Shown: piece after piece, positions 34,157-46,446 of the stretch | Layout: each line of letters starts with the position of its first letter | How positions within the stretch are numbered: position 1 is the stretch's first letter | From: Zanthoxylum bungeanum | Taxonomy: Eukaryota > Streptophyta > Magnoliopsida > Sapindales > Rutaceae | DNA: 64,000 bases | Direction of reading: 5' to 3' | Assembly (NCBI GenBank): GCA_019454045.1 | Contig: SKCR01023749.1 | Coordinates: 62,001-126,000, forward strand | Notes under the pieces: model-generated | Seen by the model: the letters and a program-made list of their open reading frames with translations, nothing else | The model's database searches: none | What the model was told of the DNA's origin: nothing | Made by a program: the position numbers and the translations under genes

Positions 34157-35841
34157 AAGATGCATTTTTATTTTTCCATTGCATGTGTGTGCGCGTGTGT
34201 TTTATGTTTTTGCACGTTTATTTTGTTTTCACAGCATATGGGTGTGTGTGTGTGTGTCTTGTTTTTGTTATATATCCATTGGTATATAGGATGGAAACCC
34301 GGACATAAATTTCATAGCCGATTCCGAATGGACGGTAGTATGATCTTCACTTGGGATACAACTCCACGTACCATTGGATGTTTTACAAGCCTATTTATGT
34401 CTTTATTTTTATTTGTTAAAATCTGAAAAATAAAAAAATAAATAGAAAATAAAAATGAAAAAGATAAAAATTATTTTATTTAACGGCTTGTTAGAGCATG
34501 AAAAGCTTATGCATGTGATCCTGGTATGTAGGATATATGATTATGCATGTATGATATGCTTTATTTTTCTTGATGCTCTATATGCATGAGTGTGTGTGAT
34601 AAAAACCTTTGGTATATCTTGTGCTTGCACCTTCACATACACGATTTTATTTTATCAAGGCTTGGTCGCATGTATGAGTTTTGGAATGTCAATCTAATCT
34701 CTTTCATGCTTTGTTTGCTCAATAGTGTGACCTTTGACTAGTTGACCTTGTGCTATCCCCTTTTGCAAATATATATATATATATATAAAACAAAATGAGA
34801 CTCAAGTGCAAAAGAGCCAAAATGGCCAAATTCAAAAGATAAGGGCAAAAACCCTTCACTCGAAAGAGTTGATAAATATGAGCTCATGATATTTATGGGG
34901 TAAATATTATAGCATGCAACCAATGTTACTTATTTTCAGGTCCTAGTGGTGCTGGGTTTGAACACCTATTTTGTGGACTTGGTTTGTTTAGAGATGAATT
35001 TCTTTGGATGTGTCCATCTCATAAAATAAGGTCTTAAGCTTTGATTCGTTATGCACTTTATTTTTCTAGGCAAGTGCTTTATATGCTTTGATGTTTATGT
35101 CATATGCATAAGTGTTGTATTTAGTCGCTTTTAAAATGATGCATAATGTTTCATGTCATAAACAGTTGAATACTGACTTTGTATCATTGTATCAGCTTAA
35201 AATGCTGTTTCAGTCAGTTTTTGCCAGGATTTTTATTTATCTCAGTATGTGCCTGTGTGTGCTTCAAGTTATTGCATACCTATTTTCTTTCTGTGCTTTT
35301 TTCTGAGTTTTGCTTCCCGTGTGTTATTTTGCTAGCTCTATGTGCCTGTTAGTGAGGGGGAGTAATCCTGTCTGTTTATGCTTTTGCATGTGTTGTCTCC
35401 TATTTTCCTGTTATTTTCTCCTGATTCATTTATCCTTTATCATTTCCTGACAAAAAGGGGGAGAGTAATATATTAAGGGAGATAGCCTTCATATATAGCA
35501 GAGAGTCGTAGAATATCCTGTAGATATCTCTATTTTAAGGGGAGTTAAGATTAAGGGGGAGAGGGATTTCTACTTGTACATGCATGAGATTTTTACCTGT
35601 TTTACTGTACTTGATAATCCCAATGATTTTCACGGTATCTTGTTGTTTGTGGATGTTTCAGGTAAACACGTTATGTTGCTGGGGGGTATTATTTTCAAGA
35701 CTACTGTGTTAGGTGTTAGATTGAGTCCATTTGTAAAAAGTCACTATTTTGATGGTTGACAATTGACTATTTTATTTTGGGTCTATTACCGTAGTCTTTG
35801 TATTAGGTAGTATTTTGTCACGGAATGCCAAATGGGGAGAT
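34157..35841 (+). other. untranslated spacer A with GT repeats and multiple polypurine tracts
   Basis: No pol. It has GT-rich microsatellite runs near 34186-34260, an AT run near 34776-34788, and a cluster of purine tracts (AAAAAGGGGGAGAG near 35453, AAGGGGAG near 35537, AAGGGGGAGAGG near 35553). A final PPT (AAATGGGGAGA) abuts the middle LTR. Multiple PPT-like tracts before the 3' LTR are a known feature of Sireviruses. Confidence 0.8.
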
Positions 35842-36922
35842 TGTGAGTTCCATTTTTATTGGCATGTGTCCGTGACAAAATAAGTTCAATTGAGTTATAA
35901 TCTGTCGTGAAGATCTTTGTGCAATTGGACTGGTTTTTGGCTGTTGAGCATCAGACATACGTTCGTGGTGCGTTCGTTACAGTGTTCGAACATGTGGCAT
36001 TAGTGGCACGTTCTATATTAGGTTCGAATGGGAATTCGAGAGAGCAAATGTTCGAGTCACGTTCTTGTTGGGTTAGAACGAGATCATTCCAGAGAGCTCA
36101 CGTTCGTTGTGTGTTCGAGTGGCGTTCGAACGAGTCTTCACAGAAAGGGCGCGTTAGTGTTGCGTTCGAGTAACCGTTCGAACGTGACTGCGATTTGAAC
36201 GCATTTTTGGCCAGCAAAACCCTAGCTTTTCACCCTACCTATAAATATAACACTTAGCCGCCATTCCCCAAGGGTTGAAAGAGCTGAAACACTTTTCCCT
36301 TGAGCCAAATCTCTCAAAGATTTCAACTCTCTTTGATTTCACCTTGAATACTCCTTGAATCACATGTCTTCTTTGTTAATGGTGAAATCCATTCTTTGAT
36401 AAACCTTCAACACAACTTAACTCAAATTCCCTAATCCTTTAGAGTTATATAGGAGGAAGTTTGGTATTCGGAGTTCCGGCGTCATTGATGATATAATCTA
36501 CTCAGAGACTTCAGAGGTTCTGAAGAAAACCGTGGGTTGCGGGCTTGAGGAGTTGCCTTGAGTTCTTGCAGTATTGAGGTACTTGAGTCGGTGGAGTTGC
36601 CACCATAGGTCTTGACCATCGCTGTAAGTTTTTCTCTATATAGTGGATTCGGGTGGTAGCCTATACCCGGAGTGGTTTTTTACTCGGAAGAGTTTTCCAC
36701 TTCGTCACCAAAATTATTGTGTTGAATTTTGTGTGATTGATTTTATTTGCTACTTTATTTATCGTTATTGTTTTTATATTTGCAGCATATTTTATTTGAT
36801 TGTTATTGTGGTTGCCTGTTAATTTGCCTGTTGCAATTCCATAGTAGCAGTAACAGGACTTGTCATGTTTATTGTTTGTAATTCCGCATAGGGTGAGAAC
36901 TTAGGATAACCCCGATTTTTCA
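35842..36922 (+). repeat. middle LTR shared by both SIRE-like copies
   Basis: TGTGAGTTCC...GATTTTTCA, 1081 bp. It has a PPT on its left (end of copy A) and a PBS on its right (start of copy B), so it serves as 3' LTR for A and 5' LTR for B. Several of the TTCGAACG motifs are altered here. TATA-like box at 36240-36247. Confidence 0.9.
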
Positions 36923-36963
36923 ATTGGTATCAGAGCCTGAACTCGATCCTTGACCCATTAGCT

Positions 36964-38819
36964 ATGGAGCGTAGTCAACCCTTGAATTGTTCGCCATTTT
37001 TTGATGGCACATAATATTTACATTGAAAGGTTCGCATGAAGGCGTTCCTTAAGTCCTTAGATGAGAGGGTCTGGATGACTGTTGAACACGAGTGGAAACC
37101 TCATGTTGTTGTAGATGGGGTATCTTCCCCTAAAGATAACTTGTCATAGACCAAGGACGAATTTGATGCTAGCAATAGGAACAGCAAGGCTGTTAATGCC
37201 ATACATGGTGCTATTTGTTCTGCTGAATTTAGGAGAATCTCTATGTGTCAGATAGCCAAGGATGCTTGGGACATCCTGCAGACTGTGCATGAGGGCACAT
37301 TGTCTGTTAAAAATAGTAGACTCCAGGATCTTGCTACTAGGTTTGAGGTCGGTATAATGAAGGATGATGAGACCTTTGATCAATTTTATGCTGAGATTAA
37401 CGATATCGTTAACTCAAGCTTTAACCTAGGTGAGACTATTCCTACCAATAGGATAGTTAGGAAAATCCTTAGATACCTTCCTGATAAATTCCTACCCAAG
37501 ATTACCGCCATCGAGGAAAGTAATGACCTCGATAAGCTTGATTTGGAAGAACTCGTAGGAAAACTGCAAGTTTATGAGAAAAAGCTTCATGGTTATAGAG
37601 AGCAAAAAACATTTGCGATGAAAATCACTAAGGAAGTTGTGCATGATTCGTCTAGCGATAATGATACCTTTACGGATCGTGATTTGGCCTTGTTTGCAAA
37701 GAAGTTTAAGAAATTTCTTAAACTTAAGAAGATTGGCCATAATAGTAATATGGATAGGGAGAATGAGCCTAGAGAGAGTAGGCATAGCAGAAGTGAGTCT
37801 GGAGAGGATAAGGATAGTAGATCCCGTGGTGCCCAATGCTATGAATGTGAAGGATATGGGCACGTTAGATCTGAGTGTCCCACATACCTTAGAGCTAAAG
37901 GCAAGAAAGCCATGGCAGTATCACTTAGTGATTCTGAAGGTGATGACTCTCCGAAAGGCAATTATATTGCTTTTACTGCTAGTGTGACTGATGAGAGAGC
38001 AATCGTTGTCAATGATGCTGATTCAGAAGTCTCTCTTGATGAGTCTGTTGATGAGGAAACTCTTCAAGTAGCTTATGTTGAACTGTTTAATGAGAGTTTA
38101 GCTATTAAGAAGACTAATATAGAGGTCAGTAAAAGGCTGAAAAGTGTTGAGCTAGAAAAGAATGAAGCTCACGCTAAATTTGAGCAAAGCCTTTTGATGG
38201 TTGATGACCTAGAAGAGAGGAATAAAAGCCTAGTTAATAGAGTCCAGATATTAGAGACCGAACTTGAAGATGCTAGAACCCAATTGTCCGCATTTTCTAG
38301 TGGAAATAAAAAGGTGGACCGTATGTTAGGTATTATTTCTGAGCCTAACTGTAATAAGGCTTTTTCTTCCAAAGCTGTGATTGTAGCAGCTAAATGTGAC
38401 TTAGGTAAGAAACATGTTATGTGTAGTCATGTTTCTCCTCCTGTTGTTCCTCGTCCTGTTTCCCAACCTCAATTTAGAGGTATTATGGGTAAACCTCGCT
38501 CTCATCCGAGGTTTCTGCCTGTTTGCCATCACTGTGGCAAGGCAGGACACATTAGGCCTAAGTGTTTCATGCTTCACAAGCAAAAAAGAGGCCTAAAAAG
38601 GTGTCACCTAGATTTGACTCTTCAAATCTAGCTTCTCAAGTTTCTGCACTAACAAAACAGACAAAATTTCTTAGGGAGAAACTTAATTTGTTGACTAGGA
38701 ATTCTCAAGTGGATGAGGTTCCTAGAAAGGTTTGGGTGAAGAAGCAAGATGAATTTCCATCTTCTTCTGTGTGTCCTGATGGACATGATGAGAGTGCACT
38801 TCGGTGTAACTCTGTTTAA
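36964..38819 (+). pseudogene. SIRE-like gag, copy B
   Basis: Starts MERSQPLNCSPFF. Three early stops (at 37012, 37024 and about 37147) block the N-terminal 65 codons, and the frame is then open for 462 codons from 37243. Motifs match copy A: MKDDETFDQFYAEIND, CYECEGYGHVRSEC, an acidic segment, a predicted coiled-coil part (NIEVSKRLKSVELEKNEAHAKFEQ) and CHHCGKAGHIRPKC. A one-base loss in an A-run near 38583 shifts the last 75 codons into another frame ending at 38819. Lesions differ from copy A, so the two copies decayed independently after duplication. Confidence 0.9.
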
Positions 38820-40369
38820 AAGATGCATTTTTATTTTTCCATTGCATGTGTGTGTGCGTGTGTTTTATATTTTTGCACGTTTATTTTTTTTTTTCACAGC
38901 ATATGGGTGTGTGTGTGTGTGTCTTGTTTTTGTTATATATCCATTGGTATATAGGATGAAAACCCGGACATAAATTTCATAGCCGATTCTGAATGGACTG
39001 TAGTATGATCTGCACTCGGGATACAACTCCACGTACCATTGGATGTTTTAAAAGCCTATTTATGTCTTTATTTTTATTTGTTAAAATCTGAAAAATACAA
39101 AAAAAAAATAGAAAAAAAAAATGAAAAAGACAAAAATTATTTTATTTAACGGCTTGTTAGAGCATGAAAAGCTTATGCATGTGATCCTGGTATGTAGGAT
39201 ATATGATTATGCATGTATGATATGCTTTATTTTTATTGATGCTCTATATTCATTAGTGTGTGTGATAAAAACCTTTGGTATATCTTGTGCTTGCACCTTC
39301 ACATACACGATTTTATTTTATCAAGGCTTGGTCGCATGTATGAGTTTTTGGAATGGCAATCTAATCTCTTTCATGCTTTGTTTGCTCAATAGTGTGACCT
39401 TTGACTAGTTGACCTTGTGCTATCCTCTTTTGCAAAACAATATATATATAACAAAATGAGACTCAAGTGCAAAAGAGCCAAAATGGCCAAATTCAAAAGA
39501 TAAGGGCAAAAACCCTTCACTCGAAAGAGTTGATAAATATGAGCTCATGATATTTATGGGGTAAATATTATAGCATGCAACCAATGTTGCTTATTTTCAG
39601 GTCCTAGTGGTGCTGGGTTTGAACACCTATTTTGTGGACTTGGTTTGTTTTAGAGTGGATTTCTTTGGCTGTGTCCAGCTTATAAAATAAGGTCTTAAGC
39701 CTTGATTCGTTATGCACTTTATTTTTCCAGGCAAGTGCTTTATATGCTTTGGTGTTTATGTCATATGCATAAGTGTTTTATTTAGTCGCTTTTAAAATGA
39801 TGCATATTGTTTCATGTCATAAACAGCTGAATACTGACTGTGTTATCTGTGTTATTTTGCTTCCCGTGTGTTATTTTGCTAGCTGTATGTGCCTGTTAGT
39901 GAGGGGGAGTAATCCTGTCTGTTTATGCTTTGCATGTGTTGTCTCCTATTTTCCTGTTATTTTCTCCTGATTCATTTATCCTTTGTCATTTCGTGACAAA
40001 AAGGGGGAGAGCCTTCATATATAGCAGAGAGTCGTAGAATATCCTGTAGATATCTCCATTTTAATGGGAGTTAAGATTAAGGGGGAGAGGGATTTCTACT
40101 TTTACATGCATGAGATTTTTACATGTTTTACTGTTACTTGATAATCCCAATGCTTTTCACGGTATCTTGTTGTTTGTGGATGTTTCAGGTAAACATGTTA
40201 TGTTGCTGCGGGGGTATTATTTTCAAGACTACTGTGTTAGGTGTTAGATCGAGTCCATTTGTAAAAAGTCACTGTTTTGATGGTTGACAGTTGACTATTT
40301 TATTTTGGGTCTATTACCGTAGTCTTTGTATTAGGTAGTATTTTGTCACGGAATGCCAAAGGGGGAGAT
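38820..40369 (+). other. untranslated spacer B with GT repeats and polypurine tracts
   Basis: Homologous to spacer A but shorter: a segment of roughly 120 bp present in A near 35180-35310 is missing near 39845. Purine tracts occur near 40000-40010 and 40079-40090, and the final PPT (AAAGGGGGAGAT) abuts the right LTR. Confidence 0.8.
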
Positions 40370-41450
40370 TGTGAGTTCCATTTTTATTGGCATGTGTCCG
40401 TGACAAAATAAGTTCAATTGAGTTGTAATCTATCGTGAAGATCTTTGTGCAATTGGACTGATTTTTGGCTGTTGAGCATCCGACATACGTTCGTGGTGCG
40501 TTCGTTGCAGTGTTCGAACGTGTGGCATTAGTGGCACGTTCTATATTAGGTTCGAACGGGAATTCGAGAGAGCAAATGTTCGAGTCACGTTCTTGTTGGG
40601 TTCGAACGAGATCATTCCAGAGAGCTCATGTTCGTTATGTGTTCGAGTGGCGTTCGAACGAGTCTTCACAGAAAGGGCGCGTTCGTGTTGCGTTCGAGTA
40701 ACCGTTCGAACGCGACTGCGATCTGAACGTATTTTTGGCCAGCAAAACCCTAGCTTTTCACCCTACCTATAAATATAACACTTAGCCGCCATTCCCCAAG
40801 GGTTGAAAGAGCTGAAACACTTTTCCCTTGAGCCAAATCTCTCAAAGATTTCAACTCTCTTTGATTTCACCTTGAATACTCCTTGAATCTCATGTCTTCT
40901 TTGTTAATGGTGAAATCCATTCTTTGATAAACCTTCAACACAACTTAACCCAAATTCCCTAATCCTTTAGAGTTCTTTAGGAGGAAGTTTGGTATTAGGA
41001 GTTCCGGCGTCATTGATGATATAATCTACTTAGAGACTTCAGAGGTTCTGAAGAAAACTGTGGGTTGCGGGCTTGAGGAGTTGCCTTGAGTTCTTGCAGT
41101 ATTGAGGTACTTGAGTCGATGGAGTTGCCACCATAGGTCTTGACCATCGCTGTAATTTTTTCTCTATATAGTGGATTCGGGTGGTAGCCTATACCCGGAG
41201 TGGTTTTTTACTCGGAAGAGTTTTCCACTTTTTCACCAAAATTATTGTGTTAATTTTGTGTGATTGATTTTATTTGCTGCTTTATTTATCGTTATTGTTT
41301 TTATATTTGCAGCATATTTTATTTGATTGTTATTGTGGTTGCCTGTTAATTTGCCTGTTGCAATTCCATAGTAGCAGTAACAGGACTTGTCTTGTTTATT
41401 GTTTGTAATTCCGCATAGGGTCAGAACCTTAGGATAACCCCGATTTTTCA
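40370..41450 (+). repeat. right LTR of the SIRE-like tandem block
   Basis: TGTGAGTTCC...GATTTTTCA, 1081 bp, directly followed by AAGCC and the resumed copia RT. It keeps five TTCGAACG motifs and a TATA-like box at 40768-40775. Over the first 250 bp it is about 97% identical to the middle LTR by eye. Confidence 0.9.
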
Positions 41451-42893
41451 AAGCCTATTGGTTGCAAATGGGTCTTCAAGAAGAAGATCGACATGGATGG
41501 CAACGTACAAATGTACAAAGCTAGGCTTATAGCGAAGGGGTATCGTCAACAACATGGTGTCGATTACGATGAACCTTTCTCACCCGTTGCCATGATTAAA
41601 TCCATTCGGATAATGCTTGCTATTGCTGCATATTTCGATTACGAGATATGCCAAATGGATGTTGAAATCGCTTTCCTTAACGGAAACCTTTTGGAGGATA
41701 TTTATATGCAACAGCCTGACGGTTTTATCGTGCCTAGACTTGCAAACAAGGTTTGTAAATTAAATCGATCCATTTATGGACTGAAACAAGCATTGCGGTC
41801 ATGAAATCAACGTTTTGATGAGATCATAAAAGAATATGATTTCATTCAAAACGAAGATGATCCTTGTGTATATAAGAAGGTTAGTGGGAGAACACTGACT
41901 TTTATTGTCCTTTATGTTGACGATGTATTACTTATAGGCAATGATATTCCCATGCTAACATCGGTAAAAGCTTGGATTTCATTGAAATTCTCCATGAAAG
42001 ACCTGGGAGAAGCAGCCTTTATTCTGGGAATAAAGATCTACCGGGATAGATCTAGAAAGCTGCTTGGACTCTCCTAGAGTACGTACATTGACAAAGTGTT
42101 GAAGAGATTCAACATGGATCAGTCCAAGAGGGGACTGTTTCCAGTGTCACATGGCATCACTCTATCTAAGGACATGTGTCCTAAAACTCAAGATGAGAGA
42201 GATAGCATGAGTCGGATACCGTTCGCCTCGGCAGTCGGATCGATCATGTATGCTATGATATGTACGCGATCTGATGTCTCCTATGCTTTGAGCATGTGTA
42301 GTCGCTATCAGCCCGATCCGAATGAAGGTCACTGGATGGCGGTTAAGAATATCCTAAAGTATCTTAGACGAACTAAGGATTCTTTCTTAATCTATAGAGA
42401 TGGAGAACTTGAGGTAACTGGGTATCCCAATGCAAGTTTCCAAACAGACAAAGACTACTGTAAGTCACAATCAGGGTACATATTTTGTTTGAATAATGGA
42501 GCAGTGAGTTGGAAATCTTCCAAGCAATAGACTGTCGCCGATTCAACAACGGAAGCGGAGTACATTGCTGCAGCTCAAGTAGCAAAGGAAGCAGTTTGGA
42601 TCCGAAAATTCCTAATTGGATTAGAAGTAGTTCCGTTAGTAGGTGAGCCCATTCCATTGTATTGTGACAATAACGGGGCTATAGCGCAGGCTAAGAAATC
42701 GCGGTCTCATCAACGATCCAACCATGTTTTTCGACGTTTCCATCTAATTCGTGAGATCATACATCGTGGCGATGTGAAGGTCGAGAAGGTTGCATCGGAT
42801 GACAACATTGCAGATCAGCTGACGAAAGCTATTCATCAGCAAAATTTTGAGCGACATGTACATAATTCAGGTATTAGATGCTTGAGTGACTGA
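41451..42893 (+). pseudogene. copia reverse transcriptase and RNase H, C-terminal half of split pol
   Basis: Continues the pol interrupted at 31180. RT shows GCKWVFKKKIDMDG, ARLIAKGYRQQHGVDYDEPF, SIYGLKQA, an intact catalytic YVDDVLLIGND (about 41911) and FSMKDLGEAAFILGIKI. RNase H shows SQSGYIFCLNNGAVSWKSSKQ, STTEAEYIAAAQVAKEA, YCDNNGAIAQAKK and ADQLTKAI. Three in-frame stops are visible, near 41803, 42075 and 42528, so the frame itself is continuous and the decay is mainly by point mutation. The RNase H end lies just before the PPT. Confidence 0.9.
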
Positions 42894-42902
42894 CTATAGG
42901 CC

Positions 42903-42913
42903 AAGTGGGAGAT
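42903..42913 (+). other. polypurine tract of the large copia element
   Basis: AAGTGGGAGAT directly before the 3' LTR. Confidence 0.85.
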
Positions 42914-44836
42914 TGTTGGACAGTTATGACCCATAGCGTCACTGTTTGTAAAAGACATTGTGTTTTTTTACAAAATTAACTATGTTGTAATGAAATTACC
43001 TTTTACCATTTTCTAATTTATTTACTTTGATATATAAATGGTAAAAGTCCATATGATTAGTTCTGGATTGAGATGATATAAGACAATATTAATCCATAAA
43101 GGTTTAATCATTAAATATCCCTAGTCGTAGTATTATCGAGATTGGACATCGATAATGCGGAATAGACTAGTATTGCACTTCTCCGCGTTGTGAGGGCATA
43201 ACGACATAGTTCTCATATATTTAGGTATTGGATACTTATGCAAGTGTGATAGGAGGTTGTGTTTTACCGATGGTACGGAAAATAGCTTCGCTCTGGATAG
43301 ACCCCGCGGAATCTCATTGGTAGTATGTCTATGTGTCTATGGGAGTCCGCTTCAGGGTAGGTGTATTTGGTCTTAACCTGAGACTTGCATCACTAGTACT
43401 TGCGACAATCGATACACTTTGGTTTTGGTTGTTCAGGACTTTAACAGGTTCTGTGTACGCCTCTTCTGTGTTTATTGAGAATTGTAGTGTATTGGATGTG
43501 ATGTCAAGACGGCAGTCTCACTTCAGCCATATGGAGATGATGATCACGTAGGGATTCAGAACTGGTTCTCTATTGTGTTGCAACCATCGGGATAATATGA
43601 CAAGGTCATGATTATCCAATTCAAAGAGACTAGTTGCTTGATATATGATATGTGCTTCGTACGGGGCAGACACTATTCCAGCCCCAGGCCTTGCACGTGA
43701 CATCCGATATTGGATCGCTATACATAATACTATGGTATACTACGCCTGATATAGATCGTATATTCCATTAAGAATATTTCTAGAGAATTGGGTAGACATG
43801 GCGCTTTGCTAGAAGCCAACCTTGTCTCGTAAATCGATAAAAACATAGTACGAGGTACGTACGTGTTCGGATAGTCCGATGACCGGATTTACTGCCAACA
43901 TATCCAGGGATCTCTTGGGTCGCTTCCCCAGGATACACCGATGACGTATGATTCGAGCTTAATTAATCTGGGATTAATTGCGGAGAGACTTTATCTTTGA
44001 TAAAGTACTATTTAAAAAGAGAGAGAGATTAATTTGGAATTAATCGTTAAAATAATATATTTGATATATTAATCGAAATTAGATTTTGACACGGAATTAA
44101 AATTAGATTTTAATTCGGGCAAACGAGTTAATTTAGAATTAATTCGTTAGGGACGTGAATAGTAATTTTACTAGGCAAAATTATTTAATTAAATTCGATT
44201 TAATTACGTTGCGACGGAAGTTTGTTAATTCGGAATTAGCGAACCCGAGCCTGGGAGTGTTTGCAGGCCCACTCGCATTCGGAATCGAGTGGGGCCCACA
44301 TGTCACATCAAATGTCACATCACATGTCACCTTTAGTTGCTTTTGGTTGATGTGTTTTGATGGAGTTGTTGGTGCTTGTTAAACACTCCAATGTCAAGCT
44401 TTGATGGACCTTTACCAAATCCAAATTTTGGTATATCATTATTATTGTTTTTGAAACAATTACACAAGTTTTCTATTCTCTCTCTTTGGCCGAATGCAGT
44501 AAGCCATTTTTCCTCTCCATTTTCTTCTTCTTTCACCGAATTTTGAAGGGAAAAAATTTGAAGAATTTTTGTTGCATTAATTCTCAAAGAGCTAGAACTC
44601 ATCAAGGATCATAACAAGGTGTTAGGGAAACCTATTCAAGAGCTTGGAAACTCAAAACAAAGCTTGGAGCTTTTGGAGTCCCTTGGCCGAATTCAACAAA
44701 CAATCTTGGAGGAAAATTTTGTTGATCAACACATCCAAAAGCCGATCAATGTAAGTGTGTTTCTGAAACTCTTCTTTGTTATTCATTCACATTTTATGCT
44801 TATCTTGATCTTAGGACTAAATCTAGAAACCCAACA
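42914..44836 (+). repeat. 3' LTR of the large copia element
   Basis: Matches 24535-26459 with scattered substitutions and small indels. Ends CCCAACA at 44836 and is followed by AATCC, which does not match the left flank. Confidence 0.9.
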
Positions 44837-45412
44837 AATCCTTCCAATAAATGTTTTAAAGATGAATTGGTTATTTAATGTTTGTGTAATATATCGATTT
44901 ATTAACCTGGAATACAAAAATATGCAAAAGCCTCTTCTGATGGTCAGATACAAATACCTAGTGTAACCCAATTAATCATTTTCATATGTCAACCAAGTTA
45001 CCTGAATTCATTATGATTAAGTTCCAATTATGGCTGCCCCCGCCCAACAGGTATATTCCTATCATGTTAGGAAATCATTTAAGGGTTATCTATCATTAAG
45101 GAAGATCGTGGGCTATTGAATCCAAGGCTTAAATCTAAAATCTCTTTTCCAAATTCATTTTAAGTTTATCAGATCAATCTTATTAATGGCCAGTTAACAA
45201 AAAGCATTATGATTAAGGCTCAATAAATAAACCTTTATATTACCTAAACCGTAAAATAACCCCTCATAAACCGGTGTTATTGGAATTTATCACAACCCCA
45301 GAAAACTGATTTAGTTACCACACATATCTAAGGCTAGAAAAAGCTTAAATAAAATAAAAGACATAAATTAAATGCTGGAAATTAAAAAGGTAAAGTTATA
45401 ATAAAAGAAAAT
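44837..45412. other. no recognisable gene
   Basis: AT-rich DNA between the copia 3' LTR and the probable gypsy LTR. Part of it may belong to the gypsy LTR, whose left edge is not certain. Confidence 0.4.
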
Positions 45413-46446
45413 GTTGGGATTAGATGATCCACTTTAATTACTACTATTTTAGATATTTCCCTTATTATAATATATTAACTTTACGTGAAATTACCAATCG
45501 ACCATATAGGCGGTATCCTGATTAAGTCAAATTTATAATTAATTCCAACCAACCATACATGCAGTATCCAGTTTAGTCAGGTTAAAACAAATTTTATTAA
45601 GTCCAACCGACTATAAAGGCGGTATTCTCATTAAGTCAGGTTTTAAATAGTTTATATATTATAAATAAGGGAGATTAATATAAATATTAGTAATAAAAGC
45701 TTTACATTTCACCCCCGCATAGAGGAGTTACCTCCTCATGCTGAATAAAGAAAATAAAGAGTGAAAAGTAAAGGAAAAAAAAGTACTATTGCGTAAAGTA
45801 AATAAAATTAAATTGCATAAAGCTTTAAATAAACAAACAAGTTACAATCTTCTTAGTATTCTTGTATGAAATTACAAATGAAATTCGGCCTCAATTTATA
45901 GGAAAAATTTGGCCTCAATTTATAGGAAAAATTTGGCCTCACGCGTCGCGATGCGCGCAACATTGCGCATTGCGACCCGCCATTAATTGAAGACACGTGG
46001 TGTTTTCTTTGTGAGATGGTGACACGTGGGGTCGGTAGAATTATTAACTAAATTATTGGCTTGGGGTCGTGACACATAAAGGTTTGCGCATCGCGGCTCT
46101 GACGTCAGCATGACGTAAGTAATGACATGCTTCAATGATGAGTGTCGGCAGCATGTGATGGTGACATTTGTCTAGCGCACGTTAGCAGATTTTCTGTGAT
46201 GTTGACATATGGCAGACACATATTAGCGGCGTATGATAGCACACAACGCATTTAACAGGAAATTTATATTTTTGCCCTTTTTGTCCGTTTTCCATTGTTT
46301 TGTCCCCGAATTGCCTTCAGAGAGTCCTGTTATTTTATTTATCTATAAAATACCATAAAAAACATCAAAATATTAACAAAACGTAAGAAATTATGGTAAT
46401 ATTAAGTCAAATGAGTGGAAAATATTGATCCATTTATCACTCATCA
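45413..46446 (-). repeat. gypsy 3' LTR (one boundary uncertain)
   Basis: On the minus strand it starts TGATGAGTGATAAATGG at 46446, directly after a purine-rich GGTTTGGAGGTG. A segment with three imperfect repeats of about 55 bp built on GGCGGTATCCTGATTAAGTC lies at 45493-45650. Its far end near 45413 is inferred from a TGTTGGGATT start only. Confidence 0.5.

Larger units (their letters stand above)
31182..41450 (+). mobile_element. tandem pair of pol-less SIRE-like gag elements sharing a middle LTR
   Basis: Order: LTR (31182-32256), internal A with gag, LTR (35842-36922), internal B with gag, LTR (40370-41450). The three LTRs and two internal regions are clearly copies of one another. Flanking target sequence is AAGCT on the left and AAGCC on the right, a near-perfect 5-bp duplication, and the copia pol that it splits resumes directly on the right. 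The whole triple-LTR block therefore sits in one target site. Gag resembles SIRE/Maximus elements, with two zinc knuckles. No protease, integrase, RT or RNase H is present. The structure is that of terminal-repeat retrotransposons with GAG (TR-GAG). Confidence 0.85.
24535..44836 (+). mobile_element. large Ty1/copia element split by a nested insertion
   Basis: LTRs of 1925 and 1923 bp (TGTTGGACAG...AACCCAACA) flank a leader, gag, protease, integrase, RT and RNase H. The element is interrupted in the N-terminal part of RT by a 10,269-bp insertion (31182-41450). Without it the element is about 10 kb. By eye the first 250 bp of the LTRs are about 95% identical. No matching target duplication is seen (AAACA on the left, AATCC on the right), so one end may have been changed by recombination. 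All domains carry stops. Confidence 0.9.
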
